A stretch of 64,000 nt of DNA from JBBROS01 sp965217935 (GTDB lineage: Bacteria > Pseudomonadota > Alphaproteobacteria > Acetobacterales > Acetobacteraceae): contig OZ244581.1 of assembly GCA_965217935.1 (NCBI GenBank), positions 3,410,001 through 3,474,000 of the forward strand, read 5' to 3'. Position 1 is the first letter of the stretch. Each line of letters begins with the position of its first letter. The translations under genes and the position numbers were made by a program. The notes below the pieces were generated by a model, which saw only the letters and a list, made by a program, of their open reading frames with translations, was not told where the DNA came from and did no database searches. This document shows positions 1 to 8,761 of the stretch, one piece after another.

Positions 1-15
1 TTTGCGTGGACACGC

Positions 16-1026
16 TCAGCCCTCCACCAGGATATCGGTCCAAAGCTCGCTCTCATCCGGCTCCGGGCTCGACTGCGCGAAATCCGCCGCGTCCTGAATG
101 CGCGCCTTCACGTCGGTGTCGATCTGCTTGATCTCCTCCTCGCCGACGCCCATGCCCTCCAGGAGATGCCGAGCCGCTTCCAGGCAATCCCGCTCGCTGC
201 GCATCTTCTGGATCTCTTCCCGCGTCCGGTATTTCCCCGGGTCCGACATCGAATGCCCCCGATAGCGGTACGTCTTCACCTCCAGAAGATAAGGCCCGTT
301 CCCCCCTCGGCAGTGCGCGATCGCCGCCGCCGCCGCCTCGTGCACCGCCGTCACGTCCATGCCGTCGACCTGCGCGCCGGGCATCCCCCACGGCGAGCCG
401 TTGTTCGACAGATCGCGCGAGGCCGACGCCCGCTCCACGCTCGTCCCCATCCCGTACTTGTTGTTCTCGATCACGTATACGCACGGCAGCTTCATCAGCG
501 ACGCCAGGTTGAAGCTCTCGAACACCTGCCCCTGGTTGCTCGCCCCCTCGCCGAAGAACGTGGCGCACACCCGGTCATTGCCGCGATACCAATTGGCCAT
601 CGCGAGCCCCGTTCCCAGGCTGACCTGAGCGCCGACGATCCCATGCCCGCCGAAAAACCGCTTTTCCTTGCTGAACATGTGCATGGAGCCGCCCTTGCCC
701 TTGGAGTAGCCGCCGCTCCGCCCCGTCAGCTCCGCCATTACGCCCCGCGGGTCCATCCCCGTCGCCAGCATGTGCCCGTGATCCCGATACGACGTGATGA
801 CCTGGTCGCCCTCGCCCATCGCCGACAACACGCCGACCACGACCGCTTCCTGGCCGATGTAAAGATGGCAGAACCCGCCGATCAGCCCCATCCCGTAAAG
901 CTGCCCGGCCTTCTCCTCGAAGCGCCGGATCAGCATCATGTCGCCATACGCTTTCAGCAACTGGTCCCGCGTCATCGCGCTCTCGCGCGTCTTGCCGCGC
1001 TTGCGCGCCTCGGCAGCCTGAGCCAT
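16..1026 (-). CDS. pdhA: Pyruvate dehydrogenase E1 component, alpha subunit
   Basis: Predicted alpha chain of the E1 heterotetramer, which decarboxylates pyruvate with thiamine diphosphate and passes the acetyl group to E2 lipoate in the cytoplasm. The 336-residue length is normal for bacterial alpha chains. Visible motifs are the GFCHLYIGQEA segment near residue 50, the thiamine-diphosphate motif starting GEGASNQG near 160 and ending in ENN near 190, and the phosphorylation-loop-like YRYRGHSMSDP near 255. The first ~18 residues are basic and poorly conserved, so a start at MTRDQLL (residue 18) is also possible. The beta subunit and E2 would be expected downstream, outside the left edge. A branched-chain or acetoin E1 is less likely but cannot be excluded without the neighbours. 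Confidence 0.93.
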   Translation of the reverse strand: MAQAAEARKRGKTRESAMTRDQLLKAYGDMMLIRRFEEKAGQLYGMGLIGGFCHLYIGQEAVVVGVLSAMGEGDQVITSYRDHGHMLATGMDPRGVMAELTGRSGGYSKGKGGSMHMFSKEKRFFGGHGIVGAQVSLGTGLAMANWYRGNDRVCATFFGEGASNQGQVFESFNLASLMKLPCVYVIENNKYGMGTSVERASASRDLSNNGSPWGMPGAQVDGMDVTAVHEAAAAAIAHCRGGNGPYLLEVKTYRYRGHSMSDPGKYRTREEIQKMRSERDCLEAARHLLEGMGVGEEEIKQIDTDVKARIQDAADFAQSSPEPDESELWTDILVEG

Positions 1027-1491
1027 CCGCCCGATCTCCGCTGAATTCGAGCCAATGACCTAGCGACCCCTTCCGCCTTCGACAAGGCCGAGCGGCAAAA
1101 CCATTGTTGTGCAACGCAATATGGGCGTTAACCAGATTTCAGTTAACTCATCGCCGGCTGCATGAAACGGCAACGGACGCCGTCAGCCAATCCGCTCGTT
1201 AACGGCCAGCGCGGCGCAGCGTGAAACCCGCGCCGCTGCGAGAGGGCGTTCGGCGAACCACGCCGCGAGCCGGTCGGCGTCGCCGCAGGTGCAGGGCGCG
1301 GCAACAATCCCGCGCACGGTCATGGACAGCATCGACGAGGCCGCATCCGACCCAGCCTGAGATGGCCAACGTCTGGCTAAGGGCCGCCTCAGCGCTAAGT
1401 GCGTCGGCACGCCGATAAAGCTGCCCGTTTGAACAAAGGTTTGAGGCGCTTGGCCGATCCAGCGGAACGTAGCGATATTGCCGGACAAGCC
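1027..1491. other. Gap without a supported gene
   Basis: About 465 bases between two minus-strand genes. A 101-codon minus-strand frame (1183-1488) begins three bases after the oxidase stop. It has no recognisable domain, no convincing ribosome binding site and a composition like a shadow frame. The part nearest pdhA (about 1080-1160) is less GC-rich and would hold its promoter. I see no clear sigma-70 boxes. Confidence 0.4.
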
Positions 1492-2907
1492 CTAAGCAGC
1501 CAAAATCTTGCCTGGGTTCATGATGCCGGCAGGGTCAAGCGCGGCCTTGATGCGGCGCATGGCGTCGAGCTCGGCGCCGCCGCGCCACTCGGGCATCATG
1601 TAGGATTTGAGCTGGCCGACGCCGTGTTCGGCGCTGAAGCTGCCGCCGAGCGAGCGGACCACGGCATTGACCGCGTCCATGAGGGCATGGTCTTGGGCAA
1701 GAAACGCTTCGGGCGGCATGTCCGGCGGCTGCTCGAAATTCATGTGAATGTTGCCATCGCCGAGATGGCCGAACGGGACCGGCCGGATGCCCGGGATCAG
1801 GCCGGCCCCGGCCGCACTTGCCCGTCCGATCAGCTCGGCAACTTTTGAGACCGGCACCGATACGTCGTTCTTGATGCTGGCGCCTTCCTGCTTCTGCGCC
1901 TCGGCATGCTCCTCGCGCAGTTTCCAAATCGCCTGGCGCTGGGCTTCGCTCTCGGCGATCACGGCGTCGGTGACCAGGCCTTCGTTGAGGGCGGCCTCCA
2001 GGACGGCTTCGAGGCTGCCGCGAAGGCCGCTGTCCGCGCGGGCGGTCGCGAGTTCGATCAGCGCGTAATGCTCGCCGGGCTGTTCGAGCAGCAGACTTGC
2101 GCCCGGGATGTGCCGCAGGACGAAGCCCATGCCAGCGCCGGACATGTACTCAAAGGCTTGTACAGAGGCCGGGTCGGTTTGCTGGAAGCGGCGGAACAGG
2201 GCGCAGGCGGCCTCGACGCTGGGCGTGGCGCAGAGGGCGACCTGGGTATCAACCGGACGGGGTGCCAGCTTCAGCACCGCGGCGGTGATGATGCCGAGCG
2301 TTCCCTCCGCGCCGACCAGAAGCTGGCGCAGGCAGTAGCCGGTGTTGTCTTTCCTAAGCCGGCGCAGGCCGTGCCAGACCTGGCCGTCGGGCAGGACCGC
2401 TTCGAGGCCGAGCACGAGGTCCCGCGCGTTGCCGTAGCGGACGGTGTTGTTGCCGCCGGCGTTGGCGGAGAGGATGCCGCCGACCTGTGCCGTGCCTTCG
2501 CTGCTGATAGACAGCGGCAGCAGGCAACCCGCCGCCTCGGCCGCCTCGCGCGCCGCTTGCCACGGCAGGCCGGCCTCGGCGATCATGGTCATGTCAACCG
2601 GGTCGACGTCGCGGATGCGGTTCAGGCGGGCGAGGCTGAGGACGACGTTCTGGCCGCCGCCGGGGGTTGCGCCGCCGACCATGCTGGTATTGCCGCCTTG
2701 CGGCACGATGGCCCGGCCAAGCGCGGCGCAGGCGCGGACGATCTCGGCAACCTCCTCAGTGGTGCGCGGCCGGACGACGGCTTCGGTCCGGCCTTGATAG
2801 AGGCCGCGCCAATCGCGCGTGTAGGGTTCGGCCTCATCGCCGAGCAGCAGCCCGGACGGTCCGACGATTTCGTGCAGGGTTTGCGCCAAGTCCGGCATCG
2901 GCGTCAC
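1492..2907 (-). CDS. FAD-binding oxidase/dehydrogenase of the GlcD / D-2-hydroxyacid family
   Basis: A 471-residue cytoplasmic flavoprotein with the two-domain layout of GlcD, D-lactate dehydrogenase and D-2-hydroxyglutarate dehydrogenase. The N-terminal FAD-binding type 4 domain shows RPRTTEEVAEIV near residue 43 and the PQGGNTSMVGGATP pyrophosphate loop near 70. The C-terminal FAD-oxidase domain shows the metal/substrate-site segments PFGHLGDGNIHMNF and FSAEHGVGQLK, and ends in the usual NPGKIL. It probably oxidises a D-2-hydroxyacid and passes electrons to a quinone or electron-transfer flavoprotein. The substrate cannot be told from sequence. No glcE or glcF subunits are adjacent, which favours a single-chain enzyme of the D-2-hydroxyglutarate or D-lactate type. 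Confidence 0.9.
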   Translation of the reverse strand: MTPMPDLAQTLHEIVGPSGLLLGDEAEPYTRDWRGLYQGRTEAVVRPRTTEEVAEIVRACAALGRAIVPQGGNTSMVGGATPGGGQNVVLSLARLNRIRDVDPVDMTMIAEAGLPWQAAREAAEAAGCLLPLSISSEGTAQVGGILSANAGGNNTVRYGNARDLVLGLEAVLPDGQVWHGLRRLRKDNTGYCLRQLLVGAEGTLGIITAAVLKLAPRPVDTQVALCATPSVEAACALFRRFQQTDPASVQAFEYMSGAGMGFVLRHIPGASLLLEQPGEHYALIELATARADSGLRGSLEAVLEAALNEGLVTDAVIAESEAQRQAIWKLREEHAEAQKQEGASIKNDVSVPVSKVAELIGRASAAGAGLIPGIRPVPFGHLGDGNIHMNFEQPPDMPPEAFLAQDHALMDAVNAVVRSLGGSFSAEHGVGQLKSYMMPEWRGGAELDAMRRIKAALDPAGIMNPGKILAA

Positions 2908-2993
2908 CTTTCAAGCCTTCGCGCCCCTTGCCGGCGCTGCGGCGAGAATGCCTGGCAACAAGCGTTCGGTCCAGCCTGAGCCGAACCCGGCAA

Positions 2994-4355
2994 TCAGCGC
3001 GCGGTTGGCCCGGCGGCGGTTCGCGCCGTGGCCAGCGCGGGAGCGCCCGGCCGGGCCGGCCGGGGACTCGGCGTCTGGGCGGCGTGCAGCACGCGATGAA
3101 CGTGGGCGCTCAGACACATGATCAGGGCGACGATGTCCCAAATGACGAAGATGAACGACAGGTCGACGAAGTTGCCGCACGCCATCATGACCAGCAGGCC
3201 CAATTGGGCGGCCCTGGCCAGGTCGCCGGCCCAGGCGAGGTCGGGCCGGTTTTTACACTCGCGGATGACCTTCTGCATGCTGAGCAGGCTGAGGCCGAGG
3301 ATCGAGAGATAGAGCGCGAGGCCCGGGATGCCGTGCTCGCCGAGCACTGCGAAATAGATGCTGTGGAAGGCCCGACCGTGCTCGACGAAGGGCAAGCCGT
3401 CCGGGCCGGTATCCAGGCTGATCGTATTGATCATGTAGCTGTTGAAGCCGCCGCCCAGGGGATGCTCGGCGACGAACCCGAGGGTCCACTGCCAGACCAG
3501 CAGGCGCACCAGGGCCGAACTCTCTTCCTTGTAGTCGGTAATGGTGTCGATGCGGGCGAACCATTTGTCCGACGTGACCGCGAACAGGATGCCGCCGACC
3601 GCCAGGGCGAGCAGGATGAACAGGAGTTTACGCCGGGACCGCACGAGTAGGCCCGCGGCCAGCACGGCGAGCCCGATCAGGCCCGTCCGCGCGAAGGTGC
3701 CGATGGTGGCGACGAGATAAAGCACGATCAGCCCCGCGCTGAGCGCCGTCCGGGCGGCCTGCCAGGGAATGATCAACGAGTGACTGCGGACCCAGACCAG
3801 GAACGGCACGAACATGATGCTGATGGCGGCAACGGCGCTGCTTTCAGCCAGCACGGTGCCGTTCACGCCCAGCAGGCCGAGCGACTGGTTGTATCCGCCG
3901 CCGGTCACTAGGGTCTTGAGCCCCCAGGGCAGTAGGTGTCCGGCCGCGGAGAGCACGAGCACGAGAAGGTAGGCTTCGATCTGGATGCGGGAACGGAACA
4001 TGAACGGCATGAACGCCGCGAAGGCGACGACCTTGAAGCTGGGGTTCCACTTCTCCCAGGCCGCATCGGGCACGACCGCCCATGTCTGCGTGAGCGTGAT
4101 CCAGATGGCGATGACGCCGCAGAGGATGTGCAGGGCGGAGATGCGCGGCGGGAACCGGCGGTCGAACAGGAGATAGAAGAAGAACGCGCCCGCGCCCATG
4201 ATCAAGGCGACCGGCAAGCCGCTGAGCAACGAGTAGCTCAATTGGTGCGGGACGAGGACATCGACCCAGATGTAGCCGAGGCCCCAGACAAATGGCGCGA
4301 GCGTGCCCACCGCCATGAACATGACGAACACGCTGAGAAGAAGCAGGTCCTTCAC
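2994..4355 (-). CDS. O-antigen ligase / polymerase-like membrane protein, exosortase-A-associated type
   Basis: A 453-residue polytopic inner-membrane protein with about 10-12 hydrophobic segments. The N-terminal 190 residues resemble the domain (DUF5935) of putative O-glycosylation ligases found with exosortase A systems. The C-terminal half carries the Wzy_C-type periplasmic loop, visible as LGGGFNSYM near residue 305 and HSIYFAVLGEHGIPG near 330. Such proteins transfer or polymerise lipid-linked glycans. It starts with GTG, and that codon overlaps the stop of the small upstream ORF by four bases (GTGA), so the two are translationally coupled and follow the acyltransferase. No exosortase is in the window, so the family link is from protein similarity only. 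Confidence 0.82.
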   Translation of the reverse strand: MKDLLLLSVFVMFMAVGTLAPFVWGLGYIWVDVLVPHQLSYSLLSGLPVALIMGAGAFFFYLLFDRRFPPRISALHILCGVIAIWITLTQTWAVVPDAAWEKWNPSFKVVAFAAFMPFMFRSRIQIEAYLLVLVLSAAGHLLPWGLKTLVTGGGYNQSLGLLGVNGTVLAESSAVAAISIMFVPFLVWVRSHSLIIPWQAARTALSAGLIVLYLVATIGTFARTGLIGLAVLAAGLLVRSRRKLLFILLALAVGGILFAVTSDKWFARIDTITDYKEESSALVRLLVWQWTLGFVAEHPLGGGFNSYMINTISLDTGPDGLPFVEHGRAFHSIYFAVLGEHGIPGLALYLSILGLSLLSMQKVIRECKNRPDLAWAGDLARAAQLGLLVMMACGNFVDLSFIFVIWDIVALIMCLSAHVHRVLHAAQTPSPRPARPGAPALATARTAAGPTAR

Positions 4356-4504
4356 GGCGGGGCTGGGTCCGGCCGGCCGGGCCGTTCGGCATGGTCAGGC
4401 CGCGACGCCTGGAACCAGGGCATCGCACGGTCGAGCGCTGCCGCGCGGATCACGACGAAGCCGACCGCGGCCAGGCTGAACAGGATGCTGAGGGTGTTGA
4501 TCAT
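4352..4504 (-). CDS. Small single-span membrane protein, translationally coupled
   Basis: A 50-residue ORF: an N-terminal hydrophobic helix (about residues 3-23, beginning MINTLSILFSLAAVGFVVIR), then a polar, proline-rich tail ending PDPAPP. Its ATG overlaps the acyltransferase stop as ATGA, and its TGA overlaps the GTG start of the ligase as GTGA. This double four-base overlap, and the absence of any other reading of the 145-base interval, argue that it is translated. The function is unknown. It may assist one of the two flanking membrane enzymes, which is inference from position only. Confidence 0.62.
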   Translation of the reverse strand: MINTLSILFSLAAVGFVVIRAAALDRAMPWFQASRPDHAERPGRPDPAPP

Positions 4505-5589
4505 CCGGCGTTCGGCTCCGCCTGCGCCAGACGTGGCTTGGCCCCGATTGCCCGGCGGCCCATCCGCAGCAAGGGACGCTCGACGAGGCGGCTGAACGCG
4601 ATCCCGCCAAGGGCTGCGAAGGCGACCGACAGGACGAAGGCGAGTTCGAGCGGGATGCCCAGGATCGGACGGGCATACCGTATCGCTTGCTGGGCCAGCA
4701 GCAGGAACACGATATGAACGAGATAAACCGAGTAGGACGATGTCCCGAGTTCAAGTATGAAAGCAGGCACCGTAATCGCGCGCGCGCTGTCCAGGGTTGC
4801 CAGGCCGTAAAGGATCATCGCGCTCGCCGTGGCGTAGGAGAGGTGCATCGGCGGCCACTCGTGCGGCCTTGCCGGGACGAAGGACTCGAACAGGCCGGTC
4901 AGGATGAATAGGCCGGCACCGGCGGTCGCGAGCGCCCTCGGGCACGGTGCCGGCTGGGAGCGGAACAGCATGGCCGCGGCGATGCCGAACAGGAATTGGA
5001 GATTGAGCACGCGCAGCAAGAAGTCTGCCGGGAAGCCTGACAGGAGCGGCGATCCGGCGAAGGTCGACCAGCCGGCGTTGAGAGCCGTGAGCGCGAACCA
5101 GGCCGCGAAGGCGCCCGAACCGATGCGCCTGCTCAGGATCGAGAGGCTGAAAACGGCGTAGAACAGCAGCTCGTGTTGAATTGACCACGCGACGCCGAGG
5201 ATCGGGACGCGCCCGTCCTCGGGCACGAGGGCGGCGCTGCCGAGGATATACCAGGCATCCTGCTCGGCGCGGCCGTGCGTCGGGCTGACGGCGAGCAACA
5301 GACCCCAGAGCGCGAAGGCGGCCCAGTAGGCCGGGTAGATGCGCAGCAGGCGCTTCTGCCAGAAGCCGGCGAAGGCTGCGGGGCGGCCGATGTCCCGCGC
5401 ATGGACGTGGGCGATGATGAAGCCGCTGAGGACGAAGAAGAAGTCGACGCCAGCGCGGCCGAAGTCGAACAGGCCGCCGAACGGCTGGCGGCCATAATCC
5501 TCGGCGCCGCCGAGGATATGGGCGGCGTGGACCATGACGACCATCAGGGCAGCCACTCCCCGCGCGGCTTCGACAGCCAGCAGTTTCAA
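4501..5589 (-). CDS. Acyltransferase 3 family membrane protein (ExoZ/OafA-like)
   Basis: A 362-residue integral membrane O-acyltransferase expected to acetylate or otherwise acylate an exported polysaccharide. Seen: the N-terminal EAARGVAALMVVMVHA helix with the family histidine, FGRAGVDFFFVLSGFII near residue 45, the KRLLRIYPAYW segment near 83, about ten hydrophobic spans, and the terminal SRLVERPLLRMGRR typical of the family. It is the first gene of a coupled minus-strand unit with the 50-residue ORF and the O-ligase. This makes glycan decoration the likely shared role. The acyl donor and the glycan are unknown. Confidence 0.88.
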   Translation of the reverse strand: MKLLAVEAARGVAALMVVMVHAAHILGGAEDYGRQPFGGLFDFGRAGVDFFFVLSGFIIAHVHARDIGRPAAFAGFWQKRLLRIYPAYWAAFALWGLLLAVSPTHGRAEQDAWYILGSAALVPEDGRVPILGVAWSIQHELLFYAVFSLSILSRRIGSGAFAAWFALTALNAGWSTFAGSPLLSGFPADFLLRVLNLQFLFGIAAAMLFRSQPAPCPRALATAGAGLFILTGLFESFVPARPHEWPPMHLSYATASAMILYGLATLDSARAITVPAFILELGTSSYSVYLVHIVFLLLAQQAIRYARPILGIPLELAFVLSVAFAALGGIAFSRLVERPLLRMGRRAIGAKPRLAQAEPNAG

Positions 5590-5779
5590 TTCGATCTCCT
5601 ATCGGTCCCGTACTCGATAACCGATCGACGTTAAAGAGCCATGAACGGCGTCATTGCTTGTTCGGCAGGCGTTTCTGCAAATCTTTACGAAACCTGATAC
5701 TGGCCTATAACTGGCCTTTGCCCGGAACCGTGACGCAGGCGTCGCGTTGGGGCGTTCATTCCACATCAGGGAGGCCCGC

Positions 5780-6046
5780 ATGGCCGCTTCGAACTACGAC
5801 GACGCCTCGCAAGACGCCAAGGCGCAGATCGCCCAGCTTCGCGAACAGGTGCAGACGCTGATGAGCGAGCGCGTCACCCCGGCGCTTTCGAACGCGGCCG
5901 GGCAAGCCGAGCATTATGCCAGGCAAGCCAAGGACACGTATGACGAGCAGACGGAGGCGCTGTCCGAGCGGGTCCGCGAGTCGCCGATGATCGCCATCAT
6001 GGTTGCAACCGGGATCGGATACCTGCTCGGCCGTATCGCCCGTTAA
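5780..6046 (+). CDS. DUF883/YqjD-ElaB-like C-tail-anchored protein
   Basis: An 88-residue protein with a long amphipathic, charged helix (about residues 10-62) and one C-terminal hydrophobic segment containing ATGIGYLLGRIAR. This is the layout of YqjD/ElaB proteins, which anchor at the inner membrane and in E. coli bind ribosomes in stationary phase. I start at the ATG preceded by GGGAGGCCCGC rather than an upstream in-frame codon at 5747, because the ribosome binding site and the family N-terminus fit better. It is followed four bases later by a second membrane protein, and the two probably form a unit. Confidence 0.78.
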   Translation: MAASNYDDASQDAKAQIAQLREQVQTLMSERVTPALSNAAGQAEHYARQAKDTYDEQTEALSERVRESPMIAIMVATGIGYLLGRIAR

Positions 6047-6050
6047 GGCG

Positions 6051-6500
6051 ATGCGGTCGGTTGAACTTGCGAAGGTCGCGCTGGCGGCGGAAGCACTACG
6101 CCTTCGCCGCCTCGCCCGCCGCCAGGCTTTCCGGGCGGTCTACGCCGCCATCGGGGTGATTTTCCTGCTGGCGGTATTCTTCGGGCTGCATGTGCTGCTC
6201 TGGATGTTTCTGCTGCGGTGGCTGACGCCGCTGCTTGCCGTCGTTTGCGTCATCGGCGTGGATGTCGTGCTGGCCGGCATCATGGTCGGCTTGGCGATCG
6301 GCGGCGGGCATGACGCAGCCGAGGAGGAAGCGCGGCAGATAAAGGAGCAGGCGGTGGCCGAGTTGAAGCGGTCGCTGACGCTGATGGGGATCGTGGCGCA
6401 GACGACGGGGCTTGCGTTCCGCATGAGGGCGCGGTCAGGGGCGCGGCGCGGAGCCGCGGGCATTGCCGCCGGGCTTGCGTCGCGGTTGATCGGGCGGTAG
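6051..6500 (+). CDS. Small two-span membrane protein, holin-X / phage-holin-III-like
   Basis: A 149-residue protein with two adjacent hydrophobic spans: FRAVYAAIGVIFLLAVFFGL, then the LLAVVCVIGVDVVLAGIMVG region. A charged helix and an Arg/Ala-rich C-terminus (RMRARSGARRGAAG) follow. Proteins of this shape are often found beside DUF883 proteins, as here, and are thought to be envelope-stress or membrane-organisation factors. No enzymatic motif is visible. I start at the ATG four bases after the upstream stop, because the in-frame upstream extension overlaps the previous gene and is not hydrophobic. Confidence 0.66.
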   Translation: MRSVELAKVALAAEALRLRRLARRQAFRAVYAAIGVIFLLAVFFGLHVLLWMFLLRWLTPLLAVVCVIGVDVVLAGIMVGLAIGGGHDAAEEEARQIKEQAVAELKRSLTLMGIVAQTTGLAFRMRARSGARRGAAGIAAGLASRLIGR

Positions 6501-6508
6501 CGGCAACC

Positions 6509-7522
6509 TTGCCTGGCACCGCCGAAGCCTCGGTCATCGTCGGCAGGCAGGGGCGGATCGGGCGGCTGACGTTGAACCGGCCCGACGCGCTGAACGCGCT
6601 GGACTTGGAGATGATCCGCCGGATCGCTTTGGCCCTCGATGAGTGGCGGGACGACCCCTCGGTCCATGCCGTGGCGTTGGATGCGGCCGGGCGGGCGTTC
6701 TGCGCCGGGGGCGACATTCGCGCAATCCGGTCGCAGATGCTGTCGGGTGATCATGCCGGTGCGGAACGGTTTTTTTCGGAGGAGTATGCCCTGAACCTGG
6801 CGATCGCGCGGTATCCGAAACCGTACGTGTCGCTGATCGATGGCATCTGCATGGGAGGCGGGATCGGGCTTTCGGTGCATGGCGGCATTCGCGTCGCCAG
6901 CGAGGCGGCGACGTTCGCGATGCCGGAGACTGCGATCGGGTTCTTCCCGGATATCGGGGCGACATACATCCTGCCGCGGTTACGAGGGCATTACGGGATG
7001 TACCTTGCGTTGACTGGCGCGCGAGTGGGCGGCGCGGACGCGGCGCGGCTGGGGCTGGCGACGCACTTCGTTGCGCGCGAAACAGTCGGCGGCTTGGCCG
7101 ATGCGATGGCCGAGGACGGGGTTTCCGCGCTTGCCGGCGCCGTTGCGCCGCTGCCGGCTTCAGGACAGGCTTCAGGGATCGCCGAAGCTGGCATCGCCGC
7201 ATTCGGCGCGGACAGCGTGGCCGGTATCGTGGCCGGCCTGGAGCGGTCGGGGACGGATTGGTCGCGCGAGACACTGGCCGCGCTTCGCCGGGTTTCGCCG
7301 AGCGCCGTGCATTGGACGTTCGAGATCATCCGGCGCGGGGCCCGTCAAACGCTGGAGCAGTGCTTTGCCGCCGAGCTTGCCTTGACCCGGCGGGCAGGGA
7401 CGCATCCGGATTTCGCCGAGGGCGTGCGGGCAATGGTGATCGACAAGGATCGGTCGCCGCAATGGTCGCCGAAATCGCTCGAACAGGTGGACGTTCCCGC
7501 TTTGGCGGCATGGTTTCAGTGA
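6509..7522 (+). CDS. Enoyl-CoA hydratase/isomerase family, 3-hydroxyisobutyryl-CoA hydrolase-like
   Basis: A 337-residue crotonase-fold enzyme. The crotonase body shows AFCAGGDIRAI near residue 70 and CMGGGIGLSVHGG near 115. The segment MPETAIGFFPDIGATY near 140 holds the Glu and Asp used by 3-hydroxyisobutyryl-CoA hydrolases. The C-terminal extension ending in FAEGVRAMVIDKDRSPQW is also typical of that group. The expected reaction is hydrolysis of 3-hydroxyisobutyryl-CoA in valine breakdown. It appears to start at TTG eight bases after the preceding stop, with no better in-frame start nearby. It converges with the EamA gene, overlapping by seven bases. No other valine-pathway genes are adjacent. 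Confidence 0.85.
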   Translation: MPGTAEASVIVGRQGRIGRLTLNRPDALNALDLEMIRRIALALDEWRDDPSVHAVALDAAGRAFCAGGDIRAIRSQMLSGDHAGAERFFSEEYALNLAIARYPKPYVSLIDGICMGGGIGLSVHGGIRVASEAATFAMPETAIGFFPDIGATYILPRLRGHYGMYLALTGARVGGADAARLGLATHFVARETVGGLADAMAEDGVSALAGAVAPLPASGQASGIAEAGIAAFGADSVAGIVAGLERSGTDWSRETLAALRRVSPSAVHWTFEIIRRGARQTLEQCFAAELALTRRAGTHPDFAEGVRAMVIDKDRSPQWSPKSLEQVDVPALAAWFQ

Positions 7523-8505
7523 AACGCCAGGACGAGCAGGACTCCGGCCATGATTAGGCATAAGCCGGCGATGTCGGCGAAGCGGAGCGTCTCGCGCAAG
7601 TAGAAGCGGCTGAACGACAGGGTGAAGATCATTTCAACCTGGCCCACGGTGCGAACCAAGGCAACCGGCGCCAAAGCGAAGCTGATGAACCAGCAGGCGG
7701 AGCCGGCGGCGGACAGGACGCCGACCCAAAGGGCGCTGCGCCAGGCGGTGAAGGCCGAGCGTAGGCCGGCAGGCTCGCGCCATAGCATCCATGCGCCTTG
7801 CATGAGGATCTGGAGCGTATTGGTGACGACGAGGGCGAAGAGCGCGGCCAGGATCGGGTCAGGCGCATCGAGGGCGCCGACGGCGGCCTTGATGCCGATG
7901 CCGGCGGCGGCGAACCCGGTCCCGGCGCCGAGGCCGCACAGGGCGGCGGGTTGCACGCTGGCGCGCAACAGGGCCGCGGGGTGCAAGCCACGGCCGGCGA
8001 GCGAAAGGACGAGAACGCCGGTGACGCCGGCCGCAATGCCGGCCCAGGCCGCCGGTTCGAGCCGCTGGCCGAACAGGACCCAGGCAATCACTGCGGCCTG
8101 GATAGCGTCAGTCTTGGAATAGGCGGTGCCGACGGCGAAGTTGCGGTGTCCGAACGCCATGATGAGCAGCACGGTGCCGAAGACCTGGCTCAAGCCGCCG
8201 GCGGCGCAGCCGATGACGAAGCCCACGGTTAGGTTGGGGGGCCATGCCCCTATAGCGGCGCAGTAGGCGCTTAGCAAAACGAGGCCAACCGGGATGGCAT
8301 AGAGGTAGCGGACCAGCCCGGCGGCGCCGACCGAGAGCCGTCCGCGCAGGCGCTGTTGCAGGGCGGTGCGCCAGGTCTGGAATAAGGCAGCGGCCAAGGT
8401 GAAGGGCAGCCAGGCGGGCAGGATCAGCTCCTCGGCATCGGCTTGGAACTCACGCGGGCTTGCCGACGTTGACGGCGGAATGAAGGCGATCATCATTGCG
8501 GCCAC
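7516..8505 (-). CDS. EamA/DMT-superfamily transporter
   Basis: A 329-residue inner-membrane protein with ten predicted hydrophobic helices arranged as two EamA repeats. The second repeat is clear in DAIQAAVIAWVLFGQRLEPAAWAG and VRTVGQVEMIFTLSFSRFYLRETLRFAD. DMT proteins export or import small metabolites such as amino acids or nucleobases. The substrate is not predictable here. The first ~27 residues are polar and overlap the divergent small secreted-protein gene by 26 bases. The true start may be a later ATG in the cluster (for example at 8493). A hydrophobic helix begins at LPAWLPF. Confidence 0.82.
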   Translation of the reverse strand: MAAMMIAFIPPSTSASPREFQADAEELILPAWLPFTLAAALFQTWRTALQQRLRGRLSVGAAGLVRYLYAIPVGLVLLSAYCAAIGAWPPNLTVGFVIGCAAGGLSQVFGTVLLIMAFGHRNFAVGTAYSKTDAIQAAVIAWVLFGQRLEPAAWAGIAAGVTGVLVLSLAGRGLHPAALLRASVQPAALCGLGAGTGFAAAGIGIKAAVGALDAPDPILAALFALVVTNTLQILMQGAWMLWREPAGLRSAFTAWRSALWVGVLSAAGSACWFISFALAPVALVRTVGQVEMIFTLSFSRFYLRETLRFADIAGLCLIMAGVLLVLAFH

Positions 8506-8752
8506 GGCTGCGTTCAGTTTTGCCGGGGCGGCGGACGCTCAGGAAAAGCACTTCATGCCCGCGCCTGTGCCGTCGATCGGTCCGCAACGCGTCGATCCGG
8601 CATTCCGAGCGGGCGGGCCAGTTGGGGGACATTCAGGGACGCCATTCAGCGGGCAGCCAAGCACCTTGATGCCCGGCCCCGGGCAAGACACGCCGGCAAC
8701 CGGGCGCGGCGTGATGAAGCCGACAGCGCCGACCCCTTCGTTGACAAAATAG
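8480..8752 (+). CDS. Small secreted proline/glycine-rich protein
   Basis: A 90-residue product beginning with a clean signal peptide (MKAIIIAATAAFSFAGAADA, likely cut after ADA). A short, low-complexity mature part rich in Pro and Gly follows, with FSGQPSTLMPGPGQ in its middle. It is probably exported to the periplasm. No family was recognised. The AT-relaxed signal sequence and normal codon use suggest a genuine gene. It is divergent from the EamA gene and overlaps its 5' end, so the two promoters must lie inside each other's leader. Confidence 0.55.
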   Translation: MKAIIIAATAAFSFAGAADAQEKHFMPAPVPSIGPQRVDPAFRAGGPVGGHSGTPFSGQPSTLMPGPGQDTPATGRGVMKPTAPTPSLTK

Positions 8753-8761
8753 CGTCTGCGC

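Noticed and set aside
1183..1488. 101-codon minus-strand ORF after the FAD oxidase
   Set aside because: No ribosome site, no recognisable fold; could not be separated from chance.
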